Shown one piece after another: positions 8,383-16,692 of a stretch of DNA of 64,000 nt (its first letter is position 1; the number at the start of each line of letters is the position of its first letter). The DNA comes from an uncultured Paludibacter sp. (GTDB taxonomy: Bacteria > Bacteroidota > Bacteroidia > Bacteroidales > Paludibacteraceae): assembly GCA_937927845.1 (NCBI GenBank), contig CALFXE010000026.1, forward strand, positions 1 to 64,000, written 5' to 3'. The notes under the pieces are model-generated. The model was not told where the DNA came from, made no database searches, and saw only the letters and a list, made by a program, of their open reading frames with translations. The translations under genes and the position numbers were made by a program.

Positions 8383-10815
8383 ATGAGAAAGTTATTGTAT
8401 CTATTTATATTTATTGCATTAATACTAACTTCATGCGACCAAAATGAAATTAATAAAGGACTTACACCAGAAACCATTACTACAACAATTACTGACGATG
8501 CAAACCGTCAGACACGACCAGTTATTTTAGGAAATAAGATAAATAATCCTTATTCTCTAAAAAATATGCAGGCAGCATTAGATACCCTTAAAGCACATCC
8601 TGAAGAACAAAGCTCATGTATGAAGGCTCCAAGTTCAACTCTTAAAGACATAATAATTGAGCCAACGGATTTATATGTTCGTTTCTTACCTGCCGACAGT
8701 ATTCAGTATGTTCATCTCATGAATGATTCAGCACTAATCTTGTTCGATTATCCTCTGGACTATCAAAAAGTACAAACAGGAGATTATTACAAAGATCCAA
8801 CTGTGACAAGCAAATATACTTGGTTGTACACTACCGTACCCATCGGATATCAACCTCCTGTAGGTATCAGTTACGAAGTAATCGAAGAACTGTTAATTCC
8901 AGAACATAGCCCATATTTCTCAGTAGAAGAGACTCCTGCAAAAGCCAAAGCGATAAATCACATAAAATCAAAAGCTGAAAAACAAGATGATTATGTTGAT
9001 GCACTGAATACAATTGTTGCCATATCGTTTATTATAACCGGTAATGCAGATCAACTCAACAAGCCAACAACGAGGAATGCTCCAACAGGCATGCAAAAAG
9101 CAAAAAGTTATGTAACCAAAAAATTTTTATGGACTACATGGCAAGAAGCGGTTTACAACCCAGAAGGTTGTTTCACGGTTAATACTCCAAGAGGAAATCT
9201 ACCTTTGGCAAACGTTCGAATTCGAGTTGCCCGCTATTTTACTTATTATGAAACCCGCACAGATGCAAATGGCAGGTTCTATTTCAACAACCAATTCGGA
9301 CAAGATGCTATTTTCCCTAATGTTGAATATTTTGTATATTTTGATGGAGTAAATGGAAGCAACTCATGGAAATTAATGAATGAATTGGGCGGAACAACGT
9401 ATACTAGTGTAGGAGTTCACAGTCCTGATAGATATGATATGACATTTTATCCATCAAGCGACTATTGGGGAAAATGTGTTCAACAATACGCCATTAGTAA
9501 ATACATCGACATTTCACGGACAGATGATTTGAGTTTGCCTCCTACAGAGTTAAAAATTGATCCGGAAAAAAGTTCAGATTATTTAGATCATATTCCTTTA
9601 TATGTAAATCATTTAAATTACGGACTTATGCTTACAAGCGTTGACTTTGAACTTCAGTACCAAAATATATTGAATGATTTCTACAAAATATCAGCTTTTG
9701 CGTGGCATCAGCTTACTCATGGAAGTCTAGTAAATAGAATGAAATCAGCATATGGAAAAGACTGGACAACTGATTGCTGGACTACTTTCAAAGATAATAC
9801 CTATTCTCAACAACAATATGGATTAGCTGTAGGATGGGCAACTTACAGAGAAAATGTATTACTAAATCAGTTTTTTGGCACAATATCTAGTTATTATTTA
9901 AATAACTCAGAGAATATGAGACGTAGAATTTCGATTATACAGGATTATATCACAATGTTCCGTGATTTACGTGCTATAAATTGTTCTTATCAATCAATAG
10001 AAAAAGCACTATGTTCAAAATCGGTTTTACAATTTCGAGACAATCTTATAGCATTGTATCCGAGCTTAAATTATCAGATTAGAAGTATTGTTCAAAAAGT
10101 ATCAGGAAACATCACTTTTATGACTTATAATTTGTATAGGGATTTACCTTCAAACTCTCAATATAGTCGAATTCCTGATTTCGCACGTGTTATTTCATGC
10201 TGCAACGCAGATGTAATTGCTATTCAGGAAGTTAGAGACATTAGCAACTTAAGTAAACTAAAAGAAGAAACTGGATTTGATGGAGCAAGATATAATACTA
10301 TGCTATTTTATGGAATTGGCATGTTGTGGAATCCTGCACTGGGAACACCCAAAATCACAACCAAAGAAATAAATCCACTTAGCAGTTCAACTGACAATGA
10401 AATACGAGCCTATATGATTGCAGAGTTTGAAGATTTTTATTTTATCGCTACCCATTTCAGCCGTGATAAAAATGAGCAGAACAGAATGGCAGCAGAAATT
10501 ATAGCATACGCCAAGACTGTTAATAAACCTGTTTATGTAGGAGGTGATTTTAACGCAACAGCAAACGACCCCTCAATAATGAATTTTACAGGTAATAATT
10601 TTATTATTCTTAATGATCAAACTCAATTCACCTTTCCTGTCAGCAATCCAGAAAAACAATTAGATATGATATTAGGGTTCAAAAGAATTTCAAGACAACA
10701 TACAGTCATTTCAAGGGGTATACCTGTATTTCCGAGCGAAGATCTCAGAAATTTATCGGATCATCTTCCTTATTATGTTACAATAAATATGAATGAACTA
10801 ACACAAGAATATTAA
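8383..10815 (+). CDS. Lipoprotein: degenerate metallopeptidase-like domain fused to EEP nuclease/phosphatase domain
   Basis: The 810-aa protein has a lipoprotein signal (hydrophobic core ending ILTSC, Cys about 18). Residues about 40-200 carry the pattern IIIEPTDLYVRFLP, LFDYPLDYQK, GDYYKDPTV, known to me from Bacteroides lipoproteins that end in a zinc peptidase domain. Residues about 280-315 (RTDANGRFYFNNQFGQDA) resemble a carboxypeptidase-regulatory beta fold. At 441-446, where relatives have HELAH, this protein has WHQLTH, so the catalytic Glu is Gln; VGWATYRE near 482 marks the usual third-ligand region. Residues about 575-805 form a complete EEP (DNase I-like) domain: TYNLYR, AIQEV, ATHFS, GGDFNAT, QLDMI, LSDHLPYYV. 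I infer a surface-anchored hydrolase of nucleic acid or a phosphoester. It is paralogous to the gene at 12210. Confidence 0.8.
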   Translation: MRKLLYLFIFIALILTSCDQNEINKGLTPETITTTITDDANRQTRPVILGNKINNPYSLKNMQAALDTLKAHPEEQSSCMKAPSSTLKDIIIEPTDLYVRFLPADSIQYVHLMNDSALILFDYPLDYQKVQTGDYYKDPTVTSKYTWLYTTVPIGYQPPVGISYEVIEELLIPEHSPYFSVEETPAKAKAINHIKSKAEKQDDYVDALNTIVAISFIITGNADQLNKPTTRNAPTGMQKAKSYVTKKFLWTTWQEAVYNPEGCFTVNTPRGNLPLANVRIRVARYFTYYETRTDANGRFYFNNQFGQDAIFPNVEYFVYFDGVNGSNSWKLMNELGGTTYTSVGVHSPDRYDMTFYPSSDYWGKCVQQYAISKYIDISRTDDLSLPPTELKIDPEKSSDYLDHIPLYVNHLNYGLMLTSVDFELQYQNILNDFYKISAFAWHQLTHGSLVNRMKSAYGKDWTTDCWTTFKDNTYSQQQYGLAVGWATYRENVLLNQFFGTISSYYLNNSENMRRRISIIQDYITMFRDLRAINCSYQSIEKALCSKSVLQFRDNLIALYPSLNYQIRSIVQKVSGNITFMTYNLYRDLPSNSQYSRIPDFARVISCCNADVIAIQEVRDISNLSKLKEETGFDGARYNTMLFYGIGMLWNPALGTPKITTKEINPLSSSTDNEIRAYMIAEFEDFYFIATHFSRDKNEQNRMAAEIIAYAKTVNKPVYVGGDFNATANDPSIMNFTGNNFIILNDQTQFTFPVSNPEKQLDMILGFKRISRQHTVISRGIPVFPSEDLRNLSDHLPYYVTINMNELTQEY

Positions 10816-10836
10816 TAATTAATAATATCAAAATTC

Positions 10837-10870
10837 AATAGAACCTATTTAGTATCAGATAGGTTCTATT
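10837..10870. terminator. Perfect 12-bp hairpin after the first lipoprotein gene
   Basis: AATAGAACCTAT and ATAGGTTCTATT are perfect inverted repeats around a 10-nt loop, 21 nt after the lipoprotein stop. There is no T-run, so it may end or stabilise transcripts rather than act as a classical terminator. It separates the lipoprotein from the barrel gene at 10965. Confidence 0.5.
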
Positions 10871-10964
10871 TGGACAAAAGATATTATTTAATCATAGCTC
10901 TTTTGTGAAATTAGTTAGTCAGTTAGCTCAACAAGTAAACAATTAACGCAAAATAAAAATTTCA

Positions 10965-11636
10965 ATGAAAAAAATTTTAACAATATTCTTAGCTTTCATT
11001 TGCTTTTTAAATACGAATGCACAGGACACAATTACTCTAAAAAACAAAAAATTAATTTATGCACATATTATTGAAAAAAACAATACAAAAATAAAATATA
11101 CACTTGATAGTGTTAGCAACATTGACGCGACTTACAGTCTAAAACTCTGCAGAATTAGAACTATACATTATAACGATGGAAAAGTTGACCTTTTAAGTTC
11201 GCAAAACCCAAGAAGCATATTCCCTCTTGGAATTTATAGTGGAATCGGTTTAAGGGTACAACCTGTAGTAATCATGTTGACTGGTAGTATTGACTATATG
11301 TTTACACCTAATATAAGTGCCGAAATTAATTTTGGAAAGGGAATGGATGTAGTTGAAAAAGATTTTATTTATTACTATTATTCATTTGGAGGCAAATATT
11401 GGTTTGCCAATAAGTATAGTAAAAGTGGCTTTTCATCTTTCGTGGGTTTACAGTATGGTAATGCAAGTGGGTACAATATGTGGGAAGCTCCTGTAGGAAT
11501 TAGTTATATTACCAAATTTGGTTTCCAGGCTTCATTTCAGTTGAGTTATACCTATTATACCTATCTTACTCACTTGGTAGAATTTCCCAATATCGAATTA
11601 AAAATTGGTTGGCGTTTTAAAACAGAGAAAATGTAA
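10965..11636 (+). CDS. Small outer-membrane beta-barrel protein, paralog 1
   Basis: This 223-aa protein has a signal peptide (MKKILTIFLAFICFLNTNAQ, cleavage after NAQ). Residues about 20-75 form a short N-terminal domain (DTITLKNKKLIYAHII) resembling periplasmic segments seen before Bacteroidetes barrels. About 140 further residues have alternating hydrophobic and aromatic beta strands, including PLGIYSGIGLR, FTPNISAEINFGKG and a C-terminal IELKIGWRFK strand. It is clearly homologous to the protein at 14697 and to the second half of the one at 15350. It follows the lipoprotein gene after 149 nt. Function is unknown; partnership with the lipoprotein is inferred from the repeated pairing. Confidence 0.7.
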   Translation: MKKILTIFLAFICFLNTNAQDTITLKNKKLIYAHIIEKNNTKIKYTLDSVSNIDATYSLKLCRIRTIHYNDGKVDLLSSQNPRSIFPLGIYSGIGLRVQPVVIMLTGSIDYMFTPNISAEINFGKGMDVVEKDFIYYYYSFGGKYWFANKYSKSGFSSFVGLQYGNASGYNMWEAPVGISYITKFGFQASFQLSYTYYTYLTHLVEFPNIELKIGWRFKTEKM

Positions 11637-11782
11637 TCGAAATTCCTGCCGGATTGAGTTATATCTCAAAAGTTGGGTTGCAAGCTTCGTTACAAGTGAG
11701 TTATTCTTATTTTATTCGTAATAAATCAGGTGTTCCCAATGTTGAGTTTAAACTCGGTTGGCGGTTTAAAACTAAGAGGTAG
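11636..11782 (+). pseudogene. Duplicated 3' fragment of a beta-barrel gene
   Basis: These 147 nt match 15069-15215, the 3' end of the barrel gene at 14697, with one difference that I can see (AAAACTAAG against AAAGCTAAG). Identity continues through the following TACTTAATAATGG. The fragment has no start, begins exactly at the last base of the preceding barrel gene's stop, and is in another frame. It encodes the relic IEIPAGLSYISKVGLQ through KLGWRFKTKR. It looks like the remnant of a further barrel gene, or a recombination scar. Confidence 0.88.
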
Positions 11783-11793
11783 TACTTAATAAT

Positions 11794-11919
11794 GGAACGC
11801 TGATAACGCTGATTTTCAAACGCTGATAAAAAAAATCCGTGTAAATCTGCGTTGCTCGCATCCGCTTTATCAGCGTGCCAATAAAATCAGCGTGCCAATA
11901 AAAAAATAGAAAAACATGA
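11794..11919 (-). repeat. CGCGGAT-type repeat, copy R2, inverted relative to R1
   Basis: This copy reads AACGCTGATAACGCTGATTT, then AAAATCCGTGTAAATCTGCG, GCATCCGCTTTATCAGCG and GTGCCAATAAAATCAGCG. It is the reverse complement of the R1/R3 arrangement. It is followed by AATAGAAAAACATGA, as is R1. Confidence 0.88.
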
Positions 11920-12209
11920 ACACAAGTTAGAAGCTATGAATTTATTCTCTATACGAATAATAGTAGTATACAGAATACGTAAATACAAATAATGATTTAA
12001 ATGTATTTGTCGAAAATGAAAAATTTGTTTGTAGTACAATAAAACCTTGTACTAACGATTCTGTGAAGTTTGTTTTCAATAGATAGACTTAAATCTGAGA
12101 GAATTATATTTCTCAACGACAATCTTTAAGATTGTAATAACTTAAAATTATTTATCAATACTATACATTGGAATTATAAGATATCTAATGTTACAAAACT
12201 TTTATGTAA
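11920..12209. other. Gene-free leader before the second lipoprotein
   Basis: AT-rich, with no frame worth calling. TTGTAGTACAATA and short inverted words such as CAATCTTTAAGATTG (about 12120-12134) are visible. No full -33/-7 pair was found, so the promoter of the second lipoprotein is unassigned. Confidence 0.45.
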
Positions 12210-14675
12210 ATGAAAAAAATTGTTTATATCTTTGTAATTGCTATAATAACACTTATTTCTTGTGACAAGAATGAACTATACGTTCAAGAATTAACTTTAA
12301 ATGAAGTGGAGCTTGATAACCAGCATGCTACTAAACGGCAGATTATACTGGGAGAGAAATTAAATAATCCATATTCTTTGTCAAATATGCTTGCAGCGTT
12401 AGACACCTTAAAATCATATCCGGAACAACATAGTTCCAGCATGAAAGCTCCCAGTTCAACACTTGATAATATTGTAATTGAACCTACTGATTTATATGTA
12501 AGATTCCTGCCAAGTGATAGTCTTGAGTTTGTGAAACTTATGACCGATACGTCATTAATACTGTTCGATTATCCATTAGATTATCAAAAACTGCAAACAG
12601 GAGATTATTATATGGACCCAAGTGTTTCCGGCAAATATACATGGCTTTATACGAGTGTGCCTATTGATTTTATTCTTCCTGATGGTATTTATTATGAAGT
12701 ACTTGAAGAACTTTTTATTCCCGAGCATAGTCCATATTACTCACAGGTAGAAACTCCTGATTATGTTAAAGGAGTAAATAAAACTAGATCCAGCGCAGAA
12801 AATTCTTTTTATATAACAGACGCATTGAGAACAATTGAAGCCATTTCGTTTATCATAACTGGTAATTCAGAATTACTCAACAAGCCCGACAAAGCATCTT
12901 CATCGGGGATGCAAAAGGCAAAAAGTTATGTAACCAAGCGTTTTTTGTTTACAAGTTGGGTTGAGGCGGTTTACAACCCTGAAGGCTATATTAAGATTGC
13001 AACTTCGGTAGGTACTTTGCCTGTTCCCAATATCAGAGTGCGTGTTGCACGTTATTTTACTGCTTACGAAACACGAACAGATGCAAATGGTAGATTTTAT
13101 TTCTCTGCACAATTTGGACAAGATGCTGTTTTTCCAAACATTGAATATTTTGTGTTTTTCGATGGGCAAAATGGAAGTAATTATTGGAGATTATGTGATT
13201 ATATAAGCCCTTCAATTCCATTATGGACAACCGGTATTAGCCTTGGGGTACATAGTCCTGATACGTATAGTTACACTTTCACCACATCAAATTACTTTTG
13301 GGGGGAATGCGTTCAGCATTGTGCAATCAACAACTACATTAATACTGCTCGGAATGATGCTATTGCTTTACCGGCTCAGCATCTTGACATTATATCAATT
13401 AAAAGTTCGGATTACACAAAATATGATCCGGTATTTAAAAATAAGATTACCGGCAAAGGTAATCCCGATCTGGTTTTACGATATCAAAACTCCCTCGATG
13501 ATTATAAAAAGATAAGTGCCCTGACTTGGCATAAACTAACAAATGCAAGCCAAATTAGCAGAATGCTTGGTATTCAAGGAAGTGGTTGGACGTCAAACTA
13601 CTGGAACGCCTTGCAGAATCAATTGCTTGAAGATGACAAGGATGACTTGAATGATTGTTTTTGTATAACTTACAAATCATCAGGAGATTGTTCACAACAA
13701 ATAGCTTTGACGGAAGGATGGGCGAATTTTAGACTTGGAGAGCTGTATCGTCGTAATTATGGGACGTCTGGCTATACCCTTACACAAAATCCTCACTTAA
13801 AGCAGTATGTTGATATGTTCCGTAATTTGTACAATATAGGATGTTCGTATCAGAATCTTGAAAAATCCCTTATCGCAACAACCATCTCAGGCTTCAAATA
13901 TAATCTTACTTCTTATTATCCGGGCTTAGCTCAACAAATATCGAGTATTATTCCAACCATTGAACAATCGTTACCGGGGAAGGTCACATTTATGACGTAT
14001 AATTTATATCGTAATCTAACCAATGATGCTCAATTTGGTCGCATACCAAAATTTAGCCGTGTAATAGAAAGTTGTAATGCAGACGTTGTTGCCATACAAG
14101 AAATAAGAGGTTTAACAAATTTTGCAGAATTAAAAAGAAAAACTCAATTAAATGGAGAAAGGTATAACACTTTACTTTTCTATGGAATTGGGATGTTGTG
14201 GAAACCTACGTTAGGTACCCCAAAAGTCAAAATATTTGAAATAAAACCAAGTAACAATTCAATTGATACTGAAGATAGAGCCTTTATGGTAGCTGAATTT
14301 GCAGATTTCTATTTTATTTCGACACATTATAGTATTGATGGAACAGAACAACTAAAGATGTCTGACCAAATTGTTAATTACGTGAACTCAACATCTAAAC
14401 CCGTCTTTTTAGCTGGCGATTTTAATGCCACAGTAAATGAATCCCCGATAATCAGATTGACGAATAATAACTTTTACATCTTAAATGACCTAACGCAGAA
14501 TACATATCCCAGTAGTAATCCACGGAAACAAATTGATTTGGTCATTGAATATAATAATGGACATAGACCCTCTAATGTTTTAAAAAGAGGTATGCCTATT
14601 TTTCAGAGAGAAGATTTCAGAAATCTTTCTGATCATTTACCATACTTTGTTACTGTTGATTTGCATAATTATTAA
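12210..14675 (+). CDS. Lipoprotein: second EEP-domain paralog with degenerate metallopeptidase-like domain
   Basis: This 821-aa paralog of the protein at 8383 has the same domain order: lipobox (ITLISC), the EPTDLYVRFLP / DYPLDYQK / GDYYMDPSV region, a carboxypeptidase-regulatory-like segment (RTDANGRFYFSAQFGQDA), a metallopeptidase-like region and a C-terminal EEP domain. The HExxH position is more decayed here, WHKLTN near residues 440-445, while EGWANFR near 501 keeps the third-ligand pattern. The EEP motifs are complete: TYNLYR, VAIQEIR, STHYS, AGDFNAT, QIDLV, LSDHLPYFV. I infer that the peptidase-like part is structural or binding and the EEP part enzymatic. The barrel gene starts 21 nt downstream, so the two are very likely co-transcribed. 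Confidence 0.8.
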   Translation: MKKIVYIFVIAIITLISCDKNELYVQELTLNEVELDNQHATKRQIILGEKLNNPYSLSNMLAALDTLKSYPEQHSSSMKAPSSTLDNIVIEPTDLYVRFLPSDSLEFVKLMTDTSLILFDYPLDYQKLQTGDYYMDPSVSGKYTWLYTSVPIDFILPDGIYYEVLEELFIPEHSPYYSQVETPDYVKGVNKTRSSAENSFYITDALRTIEAISFIITGNSELLNKPDKASSSGMQKAKSYVTKRFLFTSWVEAVYNPEGYIKIATSVGTLPVPNIRVRVARYFTAYETRTDANGRFYFSAQFGQDAVFPNIEYFVFFDGQNGSNYWRLCDYISPSIPLWTTGISLGVHSPDTYSYTFTTSNYFWGECVQHCAINNYINTARNDAIALPAQHLDIISIKSSDYTKYDPVFKNKITGKGNPDLVLRYQNSLDDYKKISALTWHKLTNASQISRMLGIQGSGWTSNYWNALQNQLLEDDKDDLNDCFCITYKSSGDCSQQIALTEGWANFRLGELYRRNYGTSGYTLTQNPHLKQYVDMFRNLYNIGCSYQNLEKSLIATTISGFKYNLTSYYPGLAQQISSIIPTIEQSLPGKVTFMTYNLYRNLTNDAQFGRIPKFSRVIESCNADVVAIQEIRGLTNFAELKRKTQLNGERYNTLLFYGIGMLWKPTLGTPKVKIFEIKPSNNSIDTEDRAFMVAEFADFYFISTHYSIDGTEQLKMSDQIVNYVNSTSKPVFLAGDFNATVNESPIIRLTNNNFYILNDLTQNTYPSSNPRKQIDLVIEYNNGHRPSNVLKRGMPIFQREDFRNLSDHLPYFVTVDLHNY

Positions 14676-14696
14676 TACTAAATAAATTAATAAATC

Positions 14697-15215
14697 ATGA
14701 GAATTTTATTTATATTATTATGTGTTTTATTGAGTATCACAAGAACAGTTGCTCAGCCCTCCAGTCGATTAACGAGTAGTGACAAGTCAGAAATTTCAGA
14801 CCCTCAATATCCCTTAGGAATATCGATAGGCGTTGGCACAAGGACAGAAGATGCATTTGTTCTGTTTGATAGTAGTTTAGATTATTTATTTACTCCGAAT
14901 CTAAGCGTAGAAGCAAGTTATGGGCAAGTATATGATTTTGTTTATAAAAGTTTTGTTTCTCATTATTACATGCTGGGGTCTAAGTATTGGTTTAACAGTA
15001 ATTGTTATTACGGAGGATTTTCACCTTATTTAGGTTTACTTGCAGGTTCAAATTATGGGACTGGTATCATCGAAATTCCTGCCGGATTGAGTTATATCTC
15101 AAAAGTTGGGTTGCAAGCTTCGTTACAAGTGAGTTATTCTTATTTTATTCGTAATAAATCAGGTGTTCCCAATGTTGAGTTTAAACTCGGTTGGCGGTTT
15201 AAAGCTAAGAGGTAG
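14697..15215 (+). CDS. Small outer-membrane beta-barrel protein, paralog 2
   Basis: This 172-aa protein has a signal peptide (MRILFILLCVLLSITRTVAQ) and about 130 residues of barrel-like strands: PLGISIGVGTR, DYLFTPNLSVEASYG, GFSPYLGLLAG, and the end strand FKLGWRFKAKR. It lacks the extra N-terminal segment of the paralog at 10965. Its last 147 nt are duplicated at 11636-11782, and its last 50 or so nt are shared with the gene at 15350. It lies 21 nt after the lipoprotein stop, and its stop abuts repeat R3. Confidence 0.7.
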   Translation: MRILFILLCVLLSITRTVAQPSSRLTSSDKSEISDPQYPLGISIGVGTRTEDAFVLFDSSLDYLFTPNLSVEASYGQVYDFVYKSFVSHYYMLGSKYWFNSNCYYGGFSPYLGLLAGSNYGTGIIEIPAGLSYISKVGLQASLQVSYSYFIRNKSGVPNVEFKLGWRFKAKR

Positions 15216-15320
15216 TACTTAATAATGGCACGCGGATAAAGCGGATGCGAGCAACGCGGATTTATACGGATTTTAATCAGCGTTTGGAAATCAGCGTTAT
15301 CAGCGTGCCAATAAAATTTA
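15215..15320 (+). repeat. CGCGGAT-type repeat, copy R3
   Basis: After the shared junction TACTTAATAATGG the copy reads CACGCGGATAAAGCGGATGC, GATTTATACGGATTTTAATC, GCGTTTGGAAATCAGCG and GTGCCAATAAAATT. Same orientation as R1. Confidence 0.9.
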
Positions 15321-15349
15321 ATTATCGAATAAATAACAAGTAATAATAT

Positions 15350-16567
15350 ATGAGAAACCACATAAACTCCACAAGAATCACATTCTACAAGAAGCATATC
15401 TTCTCATTGTTGTGCGTTCTTTGCCTGTCCTTTCCCATCACACCCCAATCTGACTTTTGTCGTTTCCAAATTGCCACATCCATCACTCCCAATTTTAATT
15501 ACAGGTTACTTACAAATAACTCTTTGGCTTCTTTAAATATAATAAGTGATATGCCAAAATTAGGAGTTTCATCTGGTATAAGTATCATTGCAAACTTTGG
15601 GGAGCATTTAGGCATAGAAACCGGATTACAATATTCTAATAAGCAATTAGCTACCCATTCAGGTCTTATGTTTTGGAATACTGAGTTTGGAATAGCTGAG
15701 GGTGAATGGTCACACAATTTTAATTATATAGATATTCCTGTTAAATTGAATTATTATATTGGCAAGGGTATGAATCGCTTTATGATAACTGCAGGAGTTA
15801 CTACTTCTTTTTTGCAGAACTACAATATTCAATGGGTAACTTACGGAGGTCATCCTTATGAATCTAAATTCTCGGCTAAAAAGTATGCCAATACAAGATA
15901 TAATTTTTATACGTTTGGAGTTGGAGTATTAGAGCAACTAAATGATAGACTAAGTCTGCGTATTCTCCCTACATTCAGCATCGCAAACAAAGATATTTTA
16001 AAAACACAGCTTCCTACAGAATGGCATGTTACATCAGCCGAAAGGTTATTATGGAATACTGGGGTAGAAGTCGGACTCTTATATGATTTAAATGGAAACA
16101 GTTACAACAAAAATCAACAGGTAAATTATTTATGGCAAAAGAAAGGTATTTCTCCTTTAGGAGTAGGTATGGGGATAGGTTATCTCGGATTGCTTGAGTT
16201 CAGTGTCGATTATCTTTTCTTATCTCATTTTTCAATTGAAGCCAATATTAACTTTTTTGATAATGGTACAGAAGGATTAAGACCATATAGCCATTCATTG
16301 GGGAGTAATATCTGGCTATTCAACGTTAACAATAAAAGTGGTATTTCTCCATTTACAGGTCTCTTTGTTGGTGTGTTGGAGAGATATGAAAGACCAATTT
16401 TTCCCATTATATTCGATTTCGCAAAAGTTCCACTCGGCATAAGCTATTTCACTAAATTTGGACTACAAACTTCAATTCAACTAAATTATCATCAGCCATT
16501 TAAATCTGATTACACTTTTTTTGATATACAACTTAAACTCGGTTGGCGGTTTAAAGCTAAGAGGTAG
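15350..16567 (+). CDS. Outer-membrane beta-barrel protein with two barrel-like halves
   Basis: This 405-aa protein has an N-terminal signal segment (hydrophobic around residues 13-30). Residues about 35-250 resemble the PorT-like/OMP beta-barrel family common in Bacteroidetes (GVSSGISIIANFGEHLGIET, YIDIPVKLNYYIGKG, GVGVLEQLNDRLSLRILP). Residues about 265-405 are homologous to the small barrels at 10965 and 14697, from SPLGVGMGIGYLG to KLGWRFKAKR. The gene therefore looks like a fusion of an ordinary barrel with the module-specific barrel. Its final 50 nt and the following TACTTAATAATG are identical to the end of the 14697 gene. It has no lipoprotein partner, unlike the first two modules. Confidence 0.72.
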   Translation: MRNHINSTRITFYKKHIFSLLCVLCLSFPITPQSDFCRFQIATSITPNFNYRLLTNNSLASLNIISDMPKLGVSSGISIIANFGEHLGIETGLQYSNKQLATHSGLMFWNTEFGIAEGEWSHNFNYIDIPVKLNYYIGKGMNRFMITAGVTTSFLQNYNIQWVTYGGHPYESKFSAKKYANTRYNFYTFGVGVLEQLNDRLSLRILPTFSIANKDILKTQLPTEWHVTSAERLLWNTGVEVGLLYDLNGNSYNKNQQVNYLWQKKGISPLGVGMGIGYLGLLEFSVDYLFLSHFSIEANINFFDNGTEGLRPYSHSLGSNIWLFNVNNKSGISPFTGLFVGVLERYERPIFPIIFDFAKVPLGISYFTKFGLQTSIQLNYHQPFKSDYTFFDIQLKLGWRFKAKR

Positions 16568-16576
16568 TACTTAATA

Positions 16577-16692
16577 ATGCCACGCCGATAACGCTAATTT
16601 TCAAAAGCTGATTAAAAAAATCCGTGTAAATCCGCGTTGCTCGCATCCGCTTTATCCGCGTGCCATTAAAATCAGTGTGCCATTAAAAATAT
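16577..16692 (-). repeat. CGCGGAT-type repeat, copy R4, overlapping the end of truA
   Basis: This copy is in the R2 orientation: ATAACGCTAATTTTCAAAAG, AAATCCGTGTAAATCCGCG, GCATCCGCTTTATCCGCG and GTGCCATTAAAATCAGTGTG. Its right end runs into the truA frame and provides that gene's stop. Confidence 0.88.

Noticed and set aside
8165..8383. 72-codon hydrophobic frame on the minus strand before the first lipoprotein gene
   Set aside because: AT-rich low-complexity sequence, no promoter, no recognisable domain; it abuts the divergent real gene and probably arises by chance.
7965..16692. A transposon or integron carrying the lipoprotein modules
   Set aside because: No transposase, integrase or attachment site is seen; the borders are short repeats that also occur at 32529, so mobility could only come by recombination.
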